Source: a virus
Reading direction: 5' to 3' (one strand)
IMG/VR virus record: IMGVR_UViG_3300036880_000015
Span: 1-64,000 of that record
DNA: 64,000 bases
Positions within the stretch are counted from its first letter, which is position 1, and every line of letters starts with the position of its first letter. Of the stretch, positions 34,272 through 41,763 are shown piece after piece. Both the position numbers and the translations under genes were made by a program. The notes below the pieces were generated by a model, which saw only the letters and a list, made by a program, of their open reading frames with translations, had not been told where the DNA came from and ran no database searches.

Positions 34272-34439
34272 GTGAGAGACAATAGCCCATATCGTGAGCC
34301 GGGAATCGACGCCAACAGGACACCGCGCGTCGAAATTTACGACGATAGCGCCTGCGCCGCTTGCGGCAGCACAGAGAATCTTGGAGTTGTACGCGACGAC
34401 ATTCTTTGTACTGCCTGTGAGCGGAAATATGAAGACTAA
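34272..34439 (+). CDS. 55-residue zinc-ribbon protein
   Basis: From GTG 34272, with AAGGA upstream. Two Cys pairs 18 residues apart (CAACGS and CTAC) form a ribbon at the C-terminus. Below usual length cutoffs, but spacing and composition fit the operon. Confidence 0.6.
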   Translation: MRDNSPYREPGIDANRTPRVEIYDDSACAACGSTENLGVVRDDILCTACERKYED

Positions 34440-34473
34440 CGCACCAGCAACCCGCAAGGAAAGGAATCAAACC

Positions 34474-34650
34474 GTGAAAGTTGAAATCAAAGGAAATGAC
34501 CTCGTTATCACGATGCCGATGGGCACGCCCACGCGCAGCGCCAGCGGTAAGACTCTTGTAGTCGCCAGCAGCCGCGGCAACGTCACGACCAATTGCATGA
34601 TCGACGGCAAGCCGGTAACGGTCGGCCTTAACGCCTACATCAAAGCGTAG
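34474..34650 (+). CDS. 58-residue beta protein
   Basis: From GTG 34474 with GGAAAGGA upstream; ATG 34429, which overlaps the prior stop, is the alternative. VEIKGNDLVITMPMG, then SGKTLVVASSRGNV and a short end: an all-beta fold like small single-stranded-binding or swapped-hairpin proteins. Not assigned. Confidence 0.55.
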   Translation: MKVEIKGNDLVITMPMGTPTRSASGKTLVVASSRGNVTTNCMIDGKPVTVGLNAYIKA

Positions 34651-34657
34651 GCCCAGC

Positions 34658-34673
34658 CCGGCAGCAATGCCGG
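34658..34673 (+). other. hairpin with GCAA tetraloop
   Basis: CCGGCA, GCAA loop, TGCCGG: a six-pair stem 7 bases after a stop codon. No T-run follows, so it is probably an mRNA stability or processing element, not a terminator. 34674-34754 holds no gene. Confidence 0.4.
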
Positions 34674-34754
34674 CAAGTTCTCAAGAGTCCACCTCCAGGC
34701 GAACAGCCACGGCGAGAACGGCACAGCCAACGGACCAGAAAGGAAAGTAATCAA

Positions 34755-35459
34755 ATGCGCACCCTGCTAGAAATTGCAAACAGCCCATGGGACCAGGTGC
34801 AAACCTGTGAACGGCTCGCCAATGGAGTATGGTGGGTTACGACATCCAGCCACGGCGGCCTGATGGTGGACGTATCCACCGCAACCGAAGAGTTGAGCGC
34901 GCCAGCTCGCCAGCACGGCATGAAGTGGGGCCGGTTCATATGCTACGAGGAAGATTGCCAGTGCGCGATTGCCTTCTTCGAGCGCCCGGACTGGTACGCC
35001 ACATTCAAGCGCCGCCCGCTCACCGAAGCCGACACCGCCAGCACGCTGAAAACCTGCAAAGATTGGGAATGGCGCTATTACGAGGCCCGCACCCACACGA
35101 TCCTTGCGCCCGGCGAGTCGTACTGCAAGGATGAATTTACCTTCAGCCAGGACCACGCCGACGACCTGATTGTGGTTTCGGCCACCAGCGGCAACAGTTG
35201 GGAGCCACCGTTGCCGGCCGGCATGGTCAAGGTGACAGCCGTCAAAGGTGGACGCAATAAGCACGGCGGATACACCGGCGAGCGCGAGTTTCTTGTACCG
35301 GCGGCAGAGTATCGCGGGACCGATCCGGGGTGCTATCCGTGGAAATTTGCTTTTATTGTTGACCCGGCGCGCCACCAGGAGATTATCAAGGCGGCGCTTG
35401 CGCCCATCGTCGAGCAGCCGCAAAGTTCGCGCCTGTTGCTGCCCATGGCCATTGCCTGA
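34755..35459 (+). CDS. DUF7007-like protein
   Basis: 234 residues with GAAAGGAAAG upstream. The opening SPWDQVQTCERLANGVWWVTTSSHGG and later KWGRFICYEEDCQCAIAFFE match the layout of the phage family DUF7007. A beta-rich second half follows. Function unknown. Confidence 0.6.
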   Translation: MRTLLEIANSPWDQVQTCERLANGVWWVTTSSHGGLMVDVSTATEELSAPARQHGMKWGRFICYEEDCQCAIAFFERPDWYATFKRRPLTEADTASTLKTCKDWEWRYYEARTHTILAPGESYCKDEFTFSQDHADDLIVVSATSGNSWEPPLPAGMVKVTAVKGGRNKHGGYTGEREFLVPAAEYRGTDPGCYPWKFAFIVDPARHQEIIKAALAPIVEQPQSSRLLLPMAIA

Positions 35460-35517
35460 ACCCGCGGGCGGCCACGTCGCCGCCTGCACTTACCCGCAAC
35501 CACTGCGAAAGGAATTT

Positions 35518-36027
35518 ATGAAAATCGAAGAAATCTACGCAACACCCATCGACGGAGACGGGTGGAGACTGTTGCCGAATGGTAACAAACTGATGATCGG
35601 CGCGAACGTGTCAGCGCCTTACGGCATTGATATTGCCAGCATCGGCGAGGGGGCCAGCATCGGCGAGGGGGCCAGAATCGGCGCGTGGGCCAGCATCGGC
35701 GCGGAGGCCAGCATCGGCGCGTGGGCCAGAATCGGCGCGTGGGCCAGCATCGGCGAGAGGGCCAGCATCGGCGACAAAGTTCAATGGCTCAAATCTCCTC
35801 TTGCCGTACAAGGAACACGTCACATCGTTATCAACTGCGCCCCAGGCCAGATCGGTATCGGGTGTAGATTCTTCACCTTTGACGAGTTTTTGAAGGCGAC
35901 ACCCAAAGAGCGCACAGCCTACCAAGTAAGCAATGGCTACACGCCCGAAGAATGCGCCGAGTACATCAAGATTGTAAAATTTGTCATCGCCAACGGAGTA
36001 CCGGCAGAAAGCGAGGCCACCGCATGA
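35518..36027 (+). CDS. protein with eight hexapeptide repeats (left-handed beta helix)
   Basis: 169 residues with AAAGGAAT upstream. Residues 40-87 are eight units of the form A-(S/R)-I-G-x-x, the repeat of left-handed beta helices in acyltransferases (LbetaH). No acyltransferase catalytic His is seen, and the array is unusually regular. A soluble domain follows (TFDEFLKATPKERTAY). ATGA overlap with the next gene. Confidence 0.75.
   Translation: MKIEEIYATPIDGDGWRLLPNGNKLMIGANVSAPYGIDIASIGEGASIGEGARIGAWASIGAEASIGAWARIGAWASIGERASIGDKVQWLKSPLAVQGTRHIVINCAPGQIGIGCRFFTFDEFLKATPKERTAYQVSNGYTPEECAEYIKIVKFVIANGVPAESEATA
35635..35778 (+). repeat. eight tandem 18-base coding repeats
   Basis: Unit GCCAGCATCGGCGAGGGG repeated eight times with changes mainly in the last six bases and one C to A. 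Frame is kept because the unit is a multiple of three. Copy number is probably variable between relatives. Confidence 0.9.
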
Positions 36028-36335
36028 AGTATCTTGTCCGTTGGGAGATTGACTCAGACGCCGCGACACCGCTCGAAGCCGCAAGAGAGGCGCGCGCGGC
36101 ACAACTCAGGCCCAACACCACGGCGACCGTCTTCGACGTGTACGAACCAGATGCGCCCTTCACCGAGGAAGACAACCAATTCCGCCGTGGACTGCATGGA
36201 CCCAAGGCAACCCGCATCGACCTGCAAGAGCACGAAGAGGAAATCTTCACCTGCCGCGGATGTGGCCGCGAAGAGAGCGTATGCAGCGCGGACCCATGCC
36301 TAGGCGTGATTGCAGATCGTGAGGGAAGAAATTGA
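36024..36335 (+). CDS. hypothetical protein with zinc ribbon
   Basis: 103 residues from MKYLVRWEI (ATGA overlap). N-terminal beta-alpha part (EIDSDAATPLEAAREARAAQ) is a common small phage domain, followed by CRGCGRE at residue about 79 and two more Cys. Confidence 0.6.
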   Translation: MKYLVRWEIDSDAATPLEAAREARAAQLRPNTTATVFDVYEPDAPFTEEDNQFRRGLHGPKATRIDLQEHEEEIFTCRGCGREESVCSADPCLGVIADREGRN

Positions 36336-36550
36336 GATCCCGCCGCCTGCCATTCCCTGCCGATCCGCGCTGGATCGAAGCCCGCTTCACCAGCCATTGC
36401 GCCCGCTGCCCGCGTATCATCAAACCGGGAGAGAGTGCCTACTATTTTCCCCAATCAAAAACCATCTTCTGTGACTCAGAAGATTGCGGCAAGCACGAAG
36501 CGCGACTGGTCGAGGCCGCGCTATTCGATGAAAGGATGTGCGCGGCATGA
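36332..36550 (+). CDS. zinc-ribbon protein
   Basis: 72 residues from TTG 36332 (TTGA overlap). CARCPRIIKPGESAYYFP, then CDSEDCGKHEA: a treble-clef or PARP-type finger-like pattern (C..C..C..C/H). Common in phage small-gene regions. Confidence 0.65.
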   Translation: MRSRRLPFPADPRWIEARFTSHCARCPRIIKPGESAYYFPQSKTIFCDSEDCGKHEARLVEAALFDERMCAA

Positions 36551-36777
36551 AACACATTGCGGTTTGTTGCGACTGGCGACACGGGCGCATCGGGTTTGTA
36601 ATCACCGCCCCAACTCCTGACGACTGCGAGCGAGTCGCCGACTTACTGGAAAACCGGCTGGGCTACACGGGGACCGGATGCGATACTCTCATTGAAGCCG
36701 AGCGCACAGCTAAGAGATTGAAAAACTCGAACTGGGGGACGAATCCAGTTTACGGAAAGGTTCACGGCAAATCATGA
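36547..36777 (+). CDS. hypothetical small protein
   Basis: 76 residues from MKHIAVCCDW (ATGA overlap). ferredoxin-like alpha/beta layout (FVITAPTPDDCERVADLLE). Not recognised. Confidence 0.6.
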   Translation: MKHIAVCCDWRHGRIGFVITAPTPDDCERVADLLENRLGYTGTGCDTLIEAERTAKRLKNSNWGTNPVYGKVHGKS

Positions 36778-37031
36778 GGAAAGCCGGTTTCCACCTGAAG
36801 CACGGTTACGTGGTTATGGCGATTCCCGACAGCGGCCTGTTCTTGAAAGACGGCCGCCTTGTCTCGGGCCACGAGACCGACATGAAGTTTGACGAGCTCA
36901 TCCTGTACTCACGGGACGAAGACGCCGCCAGGCTCGTCGATCAGTTACGGACGCAATGGGCGGACCCGGACAATAACGGCCACCAGTGGAACTTTCACGT
37001 CCTGCCCGTCTTAGTTCACGAACGGCTGTAA
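36774..37031 (+). CDS. hypothetical small protein
   Basis: 85 residues, ATGA overlap. GYVVMAIPDSGLFLKDGRLV resembles a short beta domain, followed by EDAARLVDQLRTQW helix. Not recognised. Confidence 0.6.
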   Translation: MRKAGFHLKHGYVVMAIPDSGLFLKDGRLVSGHETDMKFDELILYSRDEDAARLVDQLRTQWADPDNNGHQWNFHVLPVLVHERL

Positions 37032-37050
37032 GATACACGGAGGGGAATTT

Positions 37051-37224
37051 ATGAACTTGCAGGTTGATCACGAAGTTGTGCCGGCGCCGTCCATACTCTG
37101 CCGCCACTGCGCCCAGCCCATCGAACAGACCGGGGACGGCGACTGGATACACGCCAGCGGATTTTATTCTTGCTTCGATGCTGGGTGCTGGAAACAAGCC
37201 ACACCGAAAGAGGCCACCGAATGA
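37051..37224 (+). CDS. 57-residue zinc-finger protein
   Basis: GGAGGGG precedes ATG 37051 and the stop overlaps the next ATG as ATGA. CRHCAQPIEQTGDGDWIH, then CFDAGCW: a short treble-clef-like finger (CxxC...H...C). Below usual cutoffs, but the ribosome site is strong. Confidence 0.65.
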   Translation: MNLQVDHEVVPAPSILCRHCAQPIEQTGDGDWIHASGFYSCFDAGCWKQATPKEATE

Positions 37225-37562
37225 CGATCCAACCCGTACTCTTCGCCCACCTCATCGACGACTGCGCCAGTGTGCGCGACACCCCGCTTCAGGTCTCCGT
37301 CTCCGCGGCGCTGCTCGAAAGCGACTGGCTGGCCGGCGACACGATGGTTGCGGCCAATGCCTTCCATGAAGCCCTGAGGGCGTTCGTGCAGCCAGCGCAA
37401 CTCCAGAAGGCGCTGATCGCCGTCCTCGACGTTCACACTACCCACCGCGCCCGGCTGGCCACTGTGCTGACGGCCGCCGCTCACCGCATAGGCCAGGCCG
37501 ATTGGCTGGATGAACTGGCCGAGATGAAAGACGACCGTGACAACCCGCCAGTCCACGCATAG
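37221..37562 (+). CDS. hypothetical helical protein
   Basis: 113 residues from MTIQPVLF (ATGA overlap). Almost all helical and Ala/Leu-rich. Its last codons contain the second copy of an 18-base repeat. Not recognised. Confidence 0.55.
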   Translation: MTIQPVLFAHLIDDCASVRDTPLQVSVSAALLESDWLAGDTMVAANAFHEALRAFVQPAQLQKALIAVLDVHTTHRARLATVLTAAAHRIGQADWLDELAEMKDDRDNPPVHA

Positions 37563-37639
37563 ACTGATTGACAAGGACGCGCCGAAAGTGTACGCTTGCA
37601 AGTAACCAGACCCGCGACCAGAGCGGACAAAGGAGTGGA

Positions 37640-37831
37640 ATGAGCAACAATCGTAAAACAGAGACGTGTCCGGCCTGTGAGAGTGGATGGCTACGCCGCC
37701 AGGTTCCAAGTCCGACAAGCCCCGGCAAGATGATCACCGTTACCCGTGTCTGCCAGTATTGCGCTGGGTTAGGCAAGCGTGAGCCGCTACCGGATGCCTT
37801 GCGGGAGAGTCTTGAGAGGCAACAAGGTTGA
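37640..37831 (+). CDS. small zinc-binding protein
   Basis: 63 residues from MSNNRKTE with AAGGAGTGGA upstream. CPACESGWLRR, then CQYCAGLGKRE: two Cys pairs as in DnaJ-type zinc units. 37832-37944 is a leader without a gene. Confidence 0.65.
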   Translation: MSNNRKTETCPACESGWLRRQVPSPTSPGKMITVTRVCQYCAGLGKREPLPDALRESLERQQG

Positions 37832-37944
37832 CATTCGCCGGCCAGCTCCGGCCGCGAATCGCAGTGTTGGGCCTGGTAATCCAACACCAGCCGGGCTCGC
37901 GTTAGAAGCCCGGCACGAGTTTGGAAAGGAAAGGAAAGGAACCA

Positions 37945-38061
37945 ATGAAAGCGACCGAGTTGAAGTTTCCGAAGATCAGGATGGACATGAAGCGCAGCCT
38001 TCGCCGGCGCGCGCAAGCCAGAACCCGCCAAGCGGCGCGGAGAGCGAAAGGGTGCAGGTGA
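37945..38061 (+). CDS. 38-residue Arg-rich peptide
   Basis: GGAAAGGAAAGGA precedes ATG 37945. Sequence is Arg/Lys-rich (MKRSLRRRAQARTRQAARRA). The stop overlaps the next start as GTGA. Could bind RNA or DNA. Confidence 0.55.
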   Translation: MKATELKFPKIRMDMKRSLRRRAQARTRQAARRAKGCR

Positions 38062-38270
38062 GCGAAGGAACGAGAGAGCGCTGTTTGGATTGTGATCGGT
38101 GGCCGTGTATCTGCGCCATTCTGATAGATGAAGACGAGGATGCCGTGGATGCTGTGCTTTGTGAAGAGTGCGGCGATGATGTTTGTGAAGGTTGCGGAAG
38201 ATGCCCTGATTGCGATGGGTGCGACTGCGATGAAGACGAGGAAGATGAGGATTACTACGATGACGAGTAA
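38058..38270 (+). CDS. cysteine-rich protein with polyacidic tail
   Basis: 70 residues from GTG 38058. Twelve Cys, mostly as CxxC (CLDC, CIC, CEEC, CEGC, CPDC, CDC), followed by a tail of Asp, Glu and Tyr only. It is coupled to the basic peptide upstream, so an oppositely charged pair is made. Probably binds metal. No family recognised. Confidence 0.6.
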   Translation: MSEGTRERCLDCDRWPCICAILIDEDEDAVDAVLCEECGDDVCEGCGRCPDCDGCDCDEDEEDEDYYDDE

Positions 38271-38280
38271 AGGAGAAATC

Positions 38281-38775
38281 TTGAACTCACCCATGCTACC
38301 GATCGTTTGCAGTTTGCCGCATTGCGGGAAGACATGGACGCCGACAAACAACTGGCGCGCCATCACCGTTGACGACGAAGAGACTATCACGATCTACAAG
38401 TGGCCAGTGGCTGAGGCTCAAGGCTTACTCTCGACTGCCCGGCTTGTTTGCGGCCCAGGCCATGCCCAGATGTGCGTCAGTGACCTGTTGATGCCGGGAC
38501 CGTCGAAGGATCGGGAATCGACGCTGGTACTGAAGCCACCGTTGACGCGGGAAGGGACGGCGCCACCGCCAGAAGTTGCTCTCTCCCCCGCCGATGGCGA
38601 ATGTCTCGGTCCCAGTACATCAGATCCTCTTTTGTCAGCAGCAGCCGCTCCGGAACCCGGTACGTCCGCGTCTCAACAATCTTCCCCTCAACCTCATCCA
38701 CAACCATCGAGCCCGTCTCCAGAAGGCCCAGGTCCAGTAGCAGATTCAGCCGGCGAGCCTGCCGCTTTTCGTTGA
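38281..38775 (+). CDS. hypothetical protein with Cys/His start, overlapping antisense gene
   Basis: 164 residues from TTG 38281 (AAAGGAG upstream). The first 65 residues look real (CSLPHCGKTW, then CGPGHAQMC). The Ser/Pro-rich rest coincides with the coding strand of the convergent gene 38477-38923 and may be only a read-through frame. Confidence 0.5.
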   Translation: MNSPMLPIVCSLPHCGKTWTPTNNWRAITVDDEETITIYKWPVAEAQGLLSTARLVCGPGHAQMCVSDLLMPGPSKDRESTLVLKPPLTREGTAPPPEVALSPADGECLGPSTSDPLLSAAAAPEPGTSASQQSSPQPHPQPSSPSPEGPGPVADSAGEPAAFR

Positions 38776-38923
38776 AGCCGTAGAGTTCCACCAGCCGGTG
38801 CAGGGAGATTGCCCGGAAGTGCGACAGTTCAAAGTCGCAGAGCATTTGCAGGAACATCCGGAGCGCCACCTCGGGCATGTAGTCCGGATTCGATAGTTTG
38901 CGATAGGCAACCAAGTTCAGCAT
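38477..38923 (-). CDS. winged-helix-like protein, antisense within the rightward operon
   Basis: 148 residues. The helical core SHFRAISLHRLVELYGFNEKRQARRLNLLLDLGLLE followed by a beta hairpin resembles a winged helix (seen as FNEKRQARRLNLLLDLGLLE). The C-terminus is low complexity. No ribosome site; a TATATC box lies 8 bases before ATG 38923, so this may be a further leaderless gene. Only minus-strand gene between 30.6 and 40.5 kb. Confidence 0.6.
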   Translation of the reverse strand: MLNLVAYRKLSNPDYMPEVALRMFLQMLCDFELSHFRAISLHRLVELYGFNEKRQARRLNLLLDLGLLETGSMVVDEVEGKIVETRTYRVPERLLLTKEDLMYWDRDIRHRRGREQLLAVAPSLPASTVASVPASIPDPSTVPASTGH

Positions 38924-38942
38924 GAAGAAAGGATATACCCAA

Positions 38943-39221
38943 ATGGCAAGCCAAAATTGTAAACCTTTTGAGAAACGCCGTTTGCTTATAGGCGACGATC
39001 CTCACGGCTTCAATCTCCGTCGTCATCCCCGCAATGCTCCTGCGGTACGAGCGGCTGGGCGGCATGAGGAAAAGTGCAAGATGGACGGATTTACACAAGA
39101 CTTAATGGACGATACTCCGGACGGGGATGTGTGCTGCGGGTTTTGCTGCTCGGCTTGCGATTGGATACGGGAGTTCGCGTACATCGGGAAGCATCGGCGC
39201 GGAAAGGATACACTCAGATGA
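38943..39221 (+). CDS. small cysteine-rich protein
   Basis: 92 residues from ATG 38943 (AAAGGATAT upstream); a start at 39080 giving 46 residues is also possible and its sequence looks more natural. The end CCGFCCSACDWIREF could hold a metal. ATGA overlap with the next gene. Confidence 0.5.
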   Translation: MASQNCKPFEKRRLLIGDDPHGFNLRRHPRNAPAVRAAGRHEEKCKMDGFTQDLMDDTPDGDVCCGFCCSACDWIREFAYIGKHRRGKDTLR

Positions 39222-39517
39222 GCGAAGCATTAAAACCGTGCTGGTGCGGGGCGAAAGCGTACTTGAACACGATTGTCCGCGAAGGTTGGCAGGGAAGGTC
39301 TGGGGTATATGTGTCCTGCCAACGTAAATCATGCGCTTTGCATGGCCGCGTCTATTCGACTCGGATTAAAGCCGTCGCCGCATGGAACACGCGCCCGGTC
39401 GAAGATGCGCTGGCCGGTGCGCTGAAATTCGTGCAGGAGCACTGTCAACTCTACGGCGCAGCGGACGCGGCACGGGAGAAGATCGACGCCGCGCTCAGAA
39501 AGGCTGGCGTGCTGTGA
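39218..39517 (+). CDS. Lar-like restriction-alleviation protein
   Basis: 99 residues from MSEALKPCWCG (ATGA overlap). Matches the Lar family layout: LKPCWCGAKA at the start, a second Cys pair CQRKSC, and STRIKAVAAWNTRP. Lar of Rac prophage relieves host type I restriction by stimulating modification. A C-terminal helix extends past the usual 60-70 residue length. Confidence 0.7.
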   Translation: MSEALKPCWCGAKAYLNTIVREGWQGRSGVYVSCQRKSCALHGRVYSTRIKAVAAWNTRPVEDALAGALKFVQEHCQLYGAADAAREKIDAALRKAGVL

Positions 39518-40281
39518 CCCACGAACCCAACTTTAACCTGATCGATGCCTTAGTCCATCATCGCGACGTGCCCTACTTCCCTTGGTCCGGAGTCTCTGAG
39601 GACCGCTGGGCAGCGCAAGACGCCGTGGTGACCCTCTACGCAGCCCTGCAGCTCCCCAAGCCCCGCATGGCCTGGTGCCCGTCGCCCGCGGCCATGTTCC
39701 GCGCGAGCCGGATGCTGCGCACAATCCAGCACGGGACCGCCTACCAGATGGTTCAAAGCCTCGTGCCCATGGACGGTGACCGAATCGAGCGCGAGGCCCG
39801 CGTGTCACTGCTGGCCGCCATGATCGATCAGGATGTGGTCACGCAATCCGGCGGCCTGCTGATCGGCATGATTCAAGGGGTCTTCGGAAAAAATGTTTAC
39901 AACATCGAGGCGCTTTGCGACCTCAAGAACCGGATTCAGTTCAAAGACCAAGACCCATCGGGCAGTGTTGCGCCTGCGCGCTTCTCCGAGCAATGCCTCT
40001 GGCCCGTCTTCTATCCCGGCTTCCATGTACCGCGGCTTGATCCTCTCCAGCGCCAGGCGCTCATCATCATGCCTTTCGCGAAGCTTTGCTGGCTCTGCCG
40101 GCCGCCGCTGTTCGTGAAGACGGACGAGTTTGGCTACCTGCACTGCGCAACCGGCCCGGCCGCTGAGTGGTCCGACGGGTTCCAAGTGTTCTGCGACCGC
40201 ACGCCTCCCGAGGAGCGCGAGAAGTTGAAGGCCGCGGAGATGCTGGCGCTGCCGGCGGGGGAGGGCGATCATGCCGAATAA
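39514..40281 (+). CDS. DUF6745-like protein
   Basis: 255 residues from GTG 39514 (GTGA overlap). The end, CRPPLFVKTDEFGYLHCATGPAAEWSDGF, matches the repeat-like unit of DUF6745 proteins. The middle has Trp/Tyr-rich helices. Function unknown. Confidence 0.6.
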   Translation: MTHEPNFNLIDALVHHRDVPYFPWSGVSEDRWAAQDAVVTLYAALQLPKPRMAWCPSPAAMFRASRMLRTIQHGTAYQMVQSLVPMDGDRIEREARVSLLAAMIDQDVVTQSGGLLIGMIQGVFGKNVYNIEALCDLKNRIQFKDQDPSGSVAPARFSEQCLWPVFYPGFHVPRLDPLQRQALIIMPFAKLCWLCRPPLFVKTDEFGYLHCATGPAAEWSDGFQVFCDRTPPEEREKLKAAEMLALPAGEGDHAE

Positions 40282-40486
40282 TTTGCGGCCATGCCCCTTT
40301 TGCGGCAATTCTGCAATGTGGGCGGCATCGCCATTTGAGGGAGACTTCGAGATCCAATGCTCATATCAAGACTGCGAGGTGTTGATTATCTGCGGAGGAA
40401 AGACTGAAGCTCAAGCCGCGGCCAAGTGGAACCATCGCTGCCCCGATCCATGGAAGGCACCGCCGCCTTGCGAGGTGCTTCTATGA
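40271..40486 (+). CDS. second Lar-like protein
   Basis: 71 residues. LRPCPFCGNSAMW, a second Cys (CSYQDCEV), and KTEAQAAAKWNHR match the Lar family closely and at normal length. A paralogue of the gene 1 kb upstream. Overlaps both neighbours (11 and 4 bases). Confidence 0.75.
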   Translation: MPNNLRPCPFCGNSAMWAASPFEGDFEIQCSYQDCEVLIICGGKTEAQAAAKWNHRCPDPWKAPPPCEVLL

Positions 40487-40575
40487 CCTGGCCCCAGATC
40501 GTCGCCCTGCCGTGCGCTATGCTGGTTGTCGCTTTCATACGTGTGGGGATCGAACTGTTGAGGCGGAAACCCTAG
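40483..40575 (+). CDS. 30-residue membrane peptide
   Basis: ATGA overlap with the Lar-like gene. A single membrane helix (IVALPCAMLVVAFIRVGIEL) and basic end (RRKP). Its TAG shares bases with the TAG of the convergent gene (CTAG at 40572-40575). Confidence 0.55.
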   Translation: MTWPQIVALPCAMLVVAFIRVGIELLRRKP

Positions 40576-40904
40576 ACTACAAGTTGCGGATTCTGGACTG
40601 TAGATAGAGCCGCTTCGACTGGCAAAGTGTACTGGATGAAAGTGCAGATTTCGCACATGATCAGCATCACCAGAGAGTTGGTATCTTCGTCATACTCCTG
40701 CTGAAGCATGGGACTGTTTTGATAGTGACCGCAGCCCGCCGCCATTGACCCTGAGAGCTCGCTGAACGGGTGCGTCGAGAAGTAATCGACGCCCGTAGCT
40801 TGAGCTGGGAATACTTGAGTCCCTGGACCGCCGGGCTGCCGAAACAGCCCGTTCGGCCCGTTAGGTCGGACGTACATCGTGCCTATGGTCCAAGAATTTG
40901 CCAT
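40572..40904 (-). CDS. hypothetical structural protein
   Basis: 110 residues. Starts with WTIGTMYVRPNGPNGLFRQPG, likely extended or beta; the end is TFIQYTLPVEAALSTV. Two bases from the next gene. The operon carries lysis and tail genes, so a virion role is possible. Confidence 0.6.
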   Translation of the reverse strand: MANSWTIGTMYVRPNGPNGLFRQPGGPGTQVFPAQATGVDYFSTHPFSELSGSMAAGCGHYQNSPMLQQEYDEDTNSLVMLIMCEICTFIQYTLPVEAALSTVQNPQLVV

Positions 40905-40906
40905 CG

Positions 40907-41425
40907 TTAGCTACTCGTGACCGCCACCAGCGCGTCCTTGACTTGCTTGGCAATATACTCTGCCGGATCTTCGCCGGCTCCGTCGGCCCAGCTAAGGAGC
41001 GGCGTTGCCTCATCCACGTCGAGCGTCACCCCTAGCCGAATCCCGCCGCCAGGCAGCCGCTCAAGCCCTACCGGGATGCCGGCCTTGGCTTGGTCCTTCA
41101 GCATCCTTGCCACACCCAGGTCGATGCGCAGCTCGCTGATCGTCTCGTTCTTCTTCTTGCTGTACTCGACCAGCTCATCGATTTTGGCGTTCTTCGCCGT
41201 GATGGTCTCGTTGAGCGCGATGATGGTGGCGCCGGCCGCTTCTGCTTCTTCCTTGAAGCGCTGAACGTCTTCCCTCATGCCGGTGATGAACTCGTCGACA
41301 GTCTGGCCGTAAACGGTCATGGTGTCGCGCTGGGCGATGAACGGCTGCGCCTGGGCCTCGCCGGCCTCGGGCGCCGGAACATCAAACGATTCGCCGGCTT
41401 TCAGGTTTCTCGGTGGATTTGCCAT
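40907..41425 (-). CDS. coiled-coil protein
   Basis: 172 residues from MANPPRNL. Central coiled coil (residues about 50-100, ALNETITAKNAKIDELVEYS), then a Gly/Leu-rich stretch and an acidic end. GTG 41434 overlaps the preceding stop, but ATG 41425 has the better ribosome site. Not recognised. Confidence 0.6.
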   Translation of the reverse strand: MANPPRNLKAGESFDVPAPEAGEAQAQPFIAQRDTMTVYGQTVDEFITGMREDVQRFKEEAEAAGATIIALNETITAKNAKIDELVEYSKKKNETISELRIDLGVARMLKDQAKAGIPVGLERLPGGGIRLGVTLDVDEATPLLSWADGAGEDPAEYIAKQVKDALVAVTSS

Positions 41426-41430
41426 GTGTT

Positions 41431-41625
41431 TCACCTCGTCTTGGTTTTTCGGTAGGCCTTGCGGTGTTTGGATCTGCGGCGGTTATTTAGGACGGCTGCA
41501 ATACGTTGGCGATCGGCGCGCTTCTTGTCAAACCGTCTTTTGGTACGGGCATACGTCTTCCCGCGGCCAAACTCTTCAAAGTTCCGTTTCGTGACGGCCT
41601 TGGACGTTCCTTTTGCCAGCGGCAT
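41431..41625 (-). CDS. 64-residue highly basic protein
   Basis: ATG 41625 follows TGGAGGTG. Contains long Lys/Arg runs (KRRFDKKRADRQRIAAV, RRRSKHRKAYRKTKTR). Similar in nature to the basic peptides at 7494 and 14238. Likely binds nucleic acid. Confidence 0.6.
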   Translation of the reverse strand: MPLAKGTSKAVTKRNFEEFGRGKTYARTKRRFDKKRADRQRIAAVLNNRRRSKHRKAYRKTKTR

Positions 41626-41763
41626 ACCCACCTCCAGCCTATTTTCGCCAGTCTACCACAAAAGGTTCGCGGCGGGAGCCGGCTGCGGCTACCTTGCGCC
41701 TCTGAGCAATCCGAGACAGCCATCCCGCCCCGCCTGCGGTACGCTTGCGGTGAGGTGTACCCC

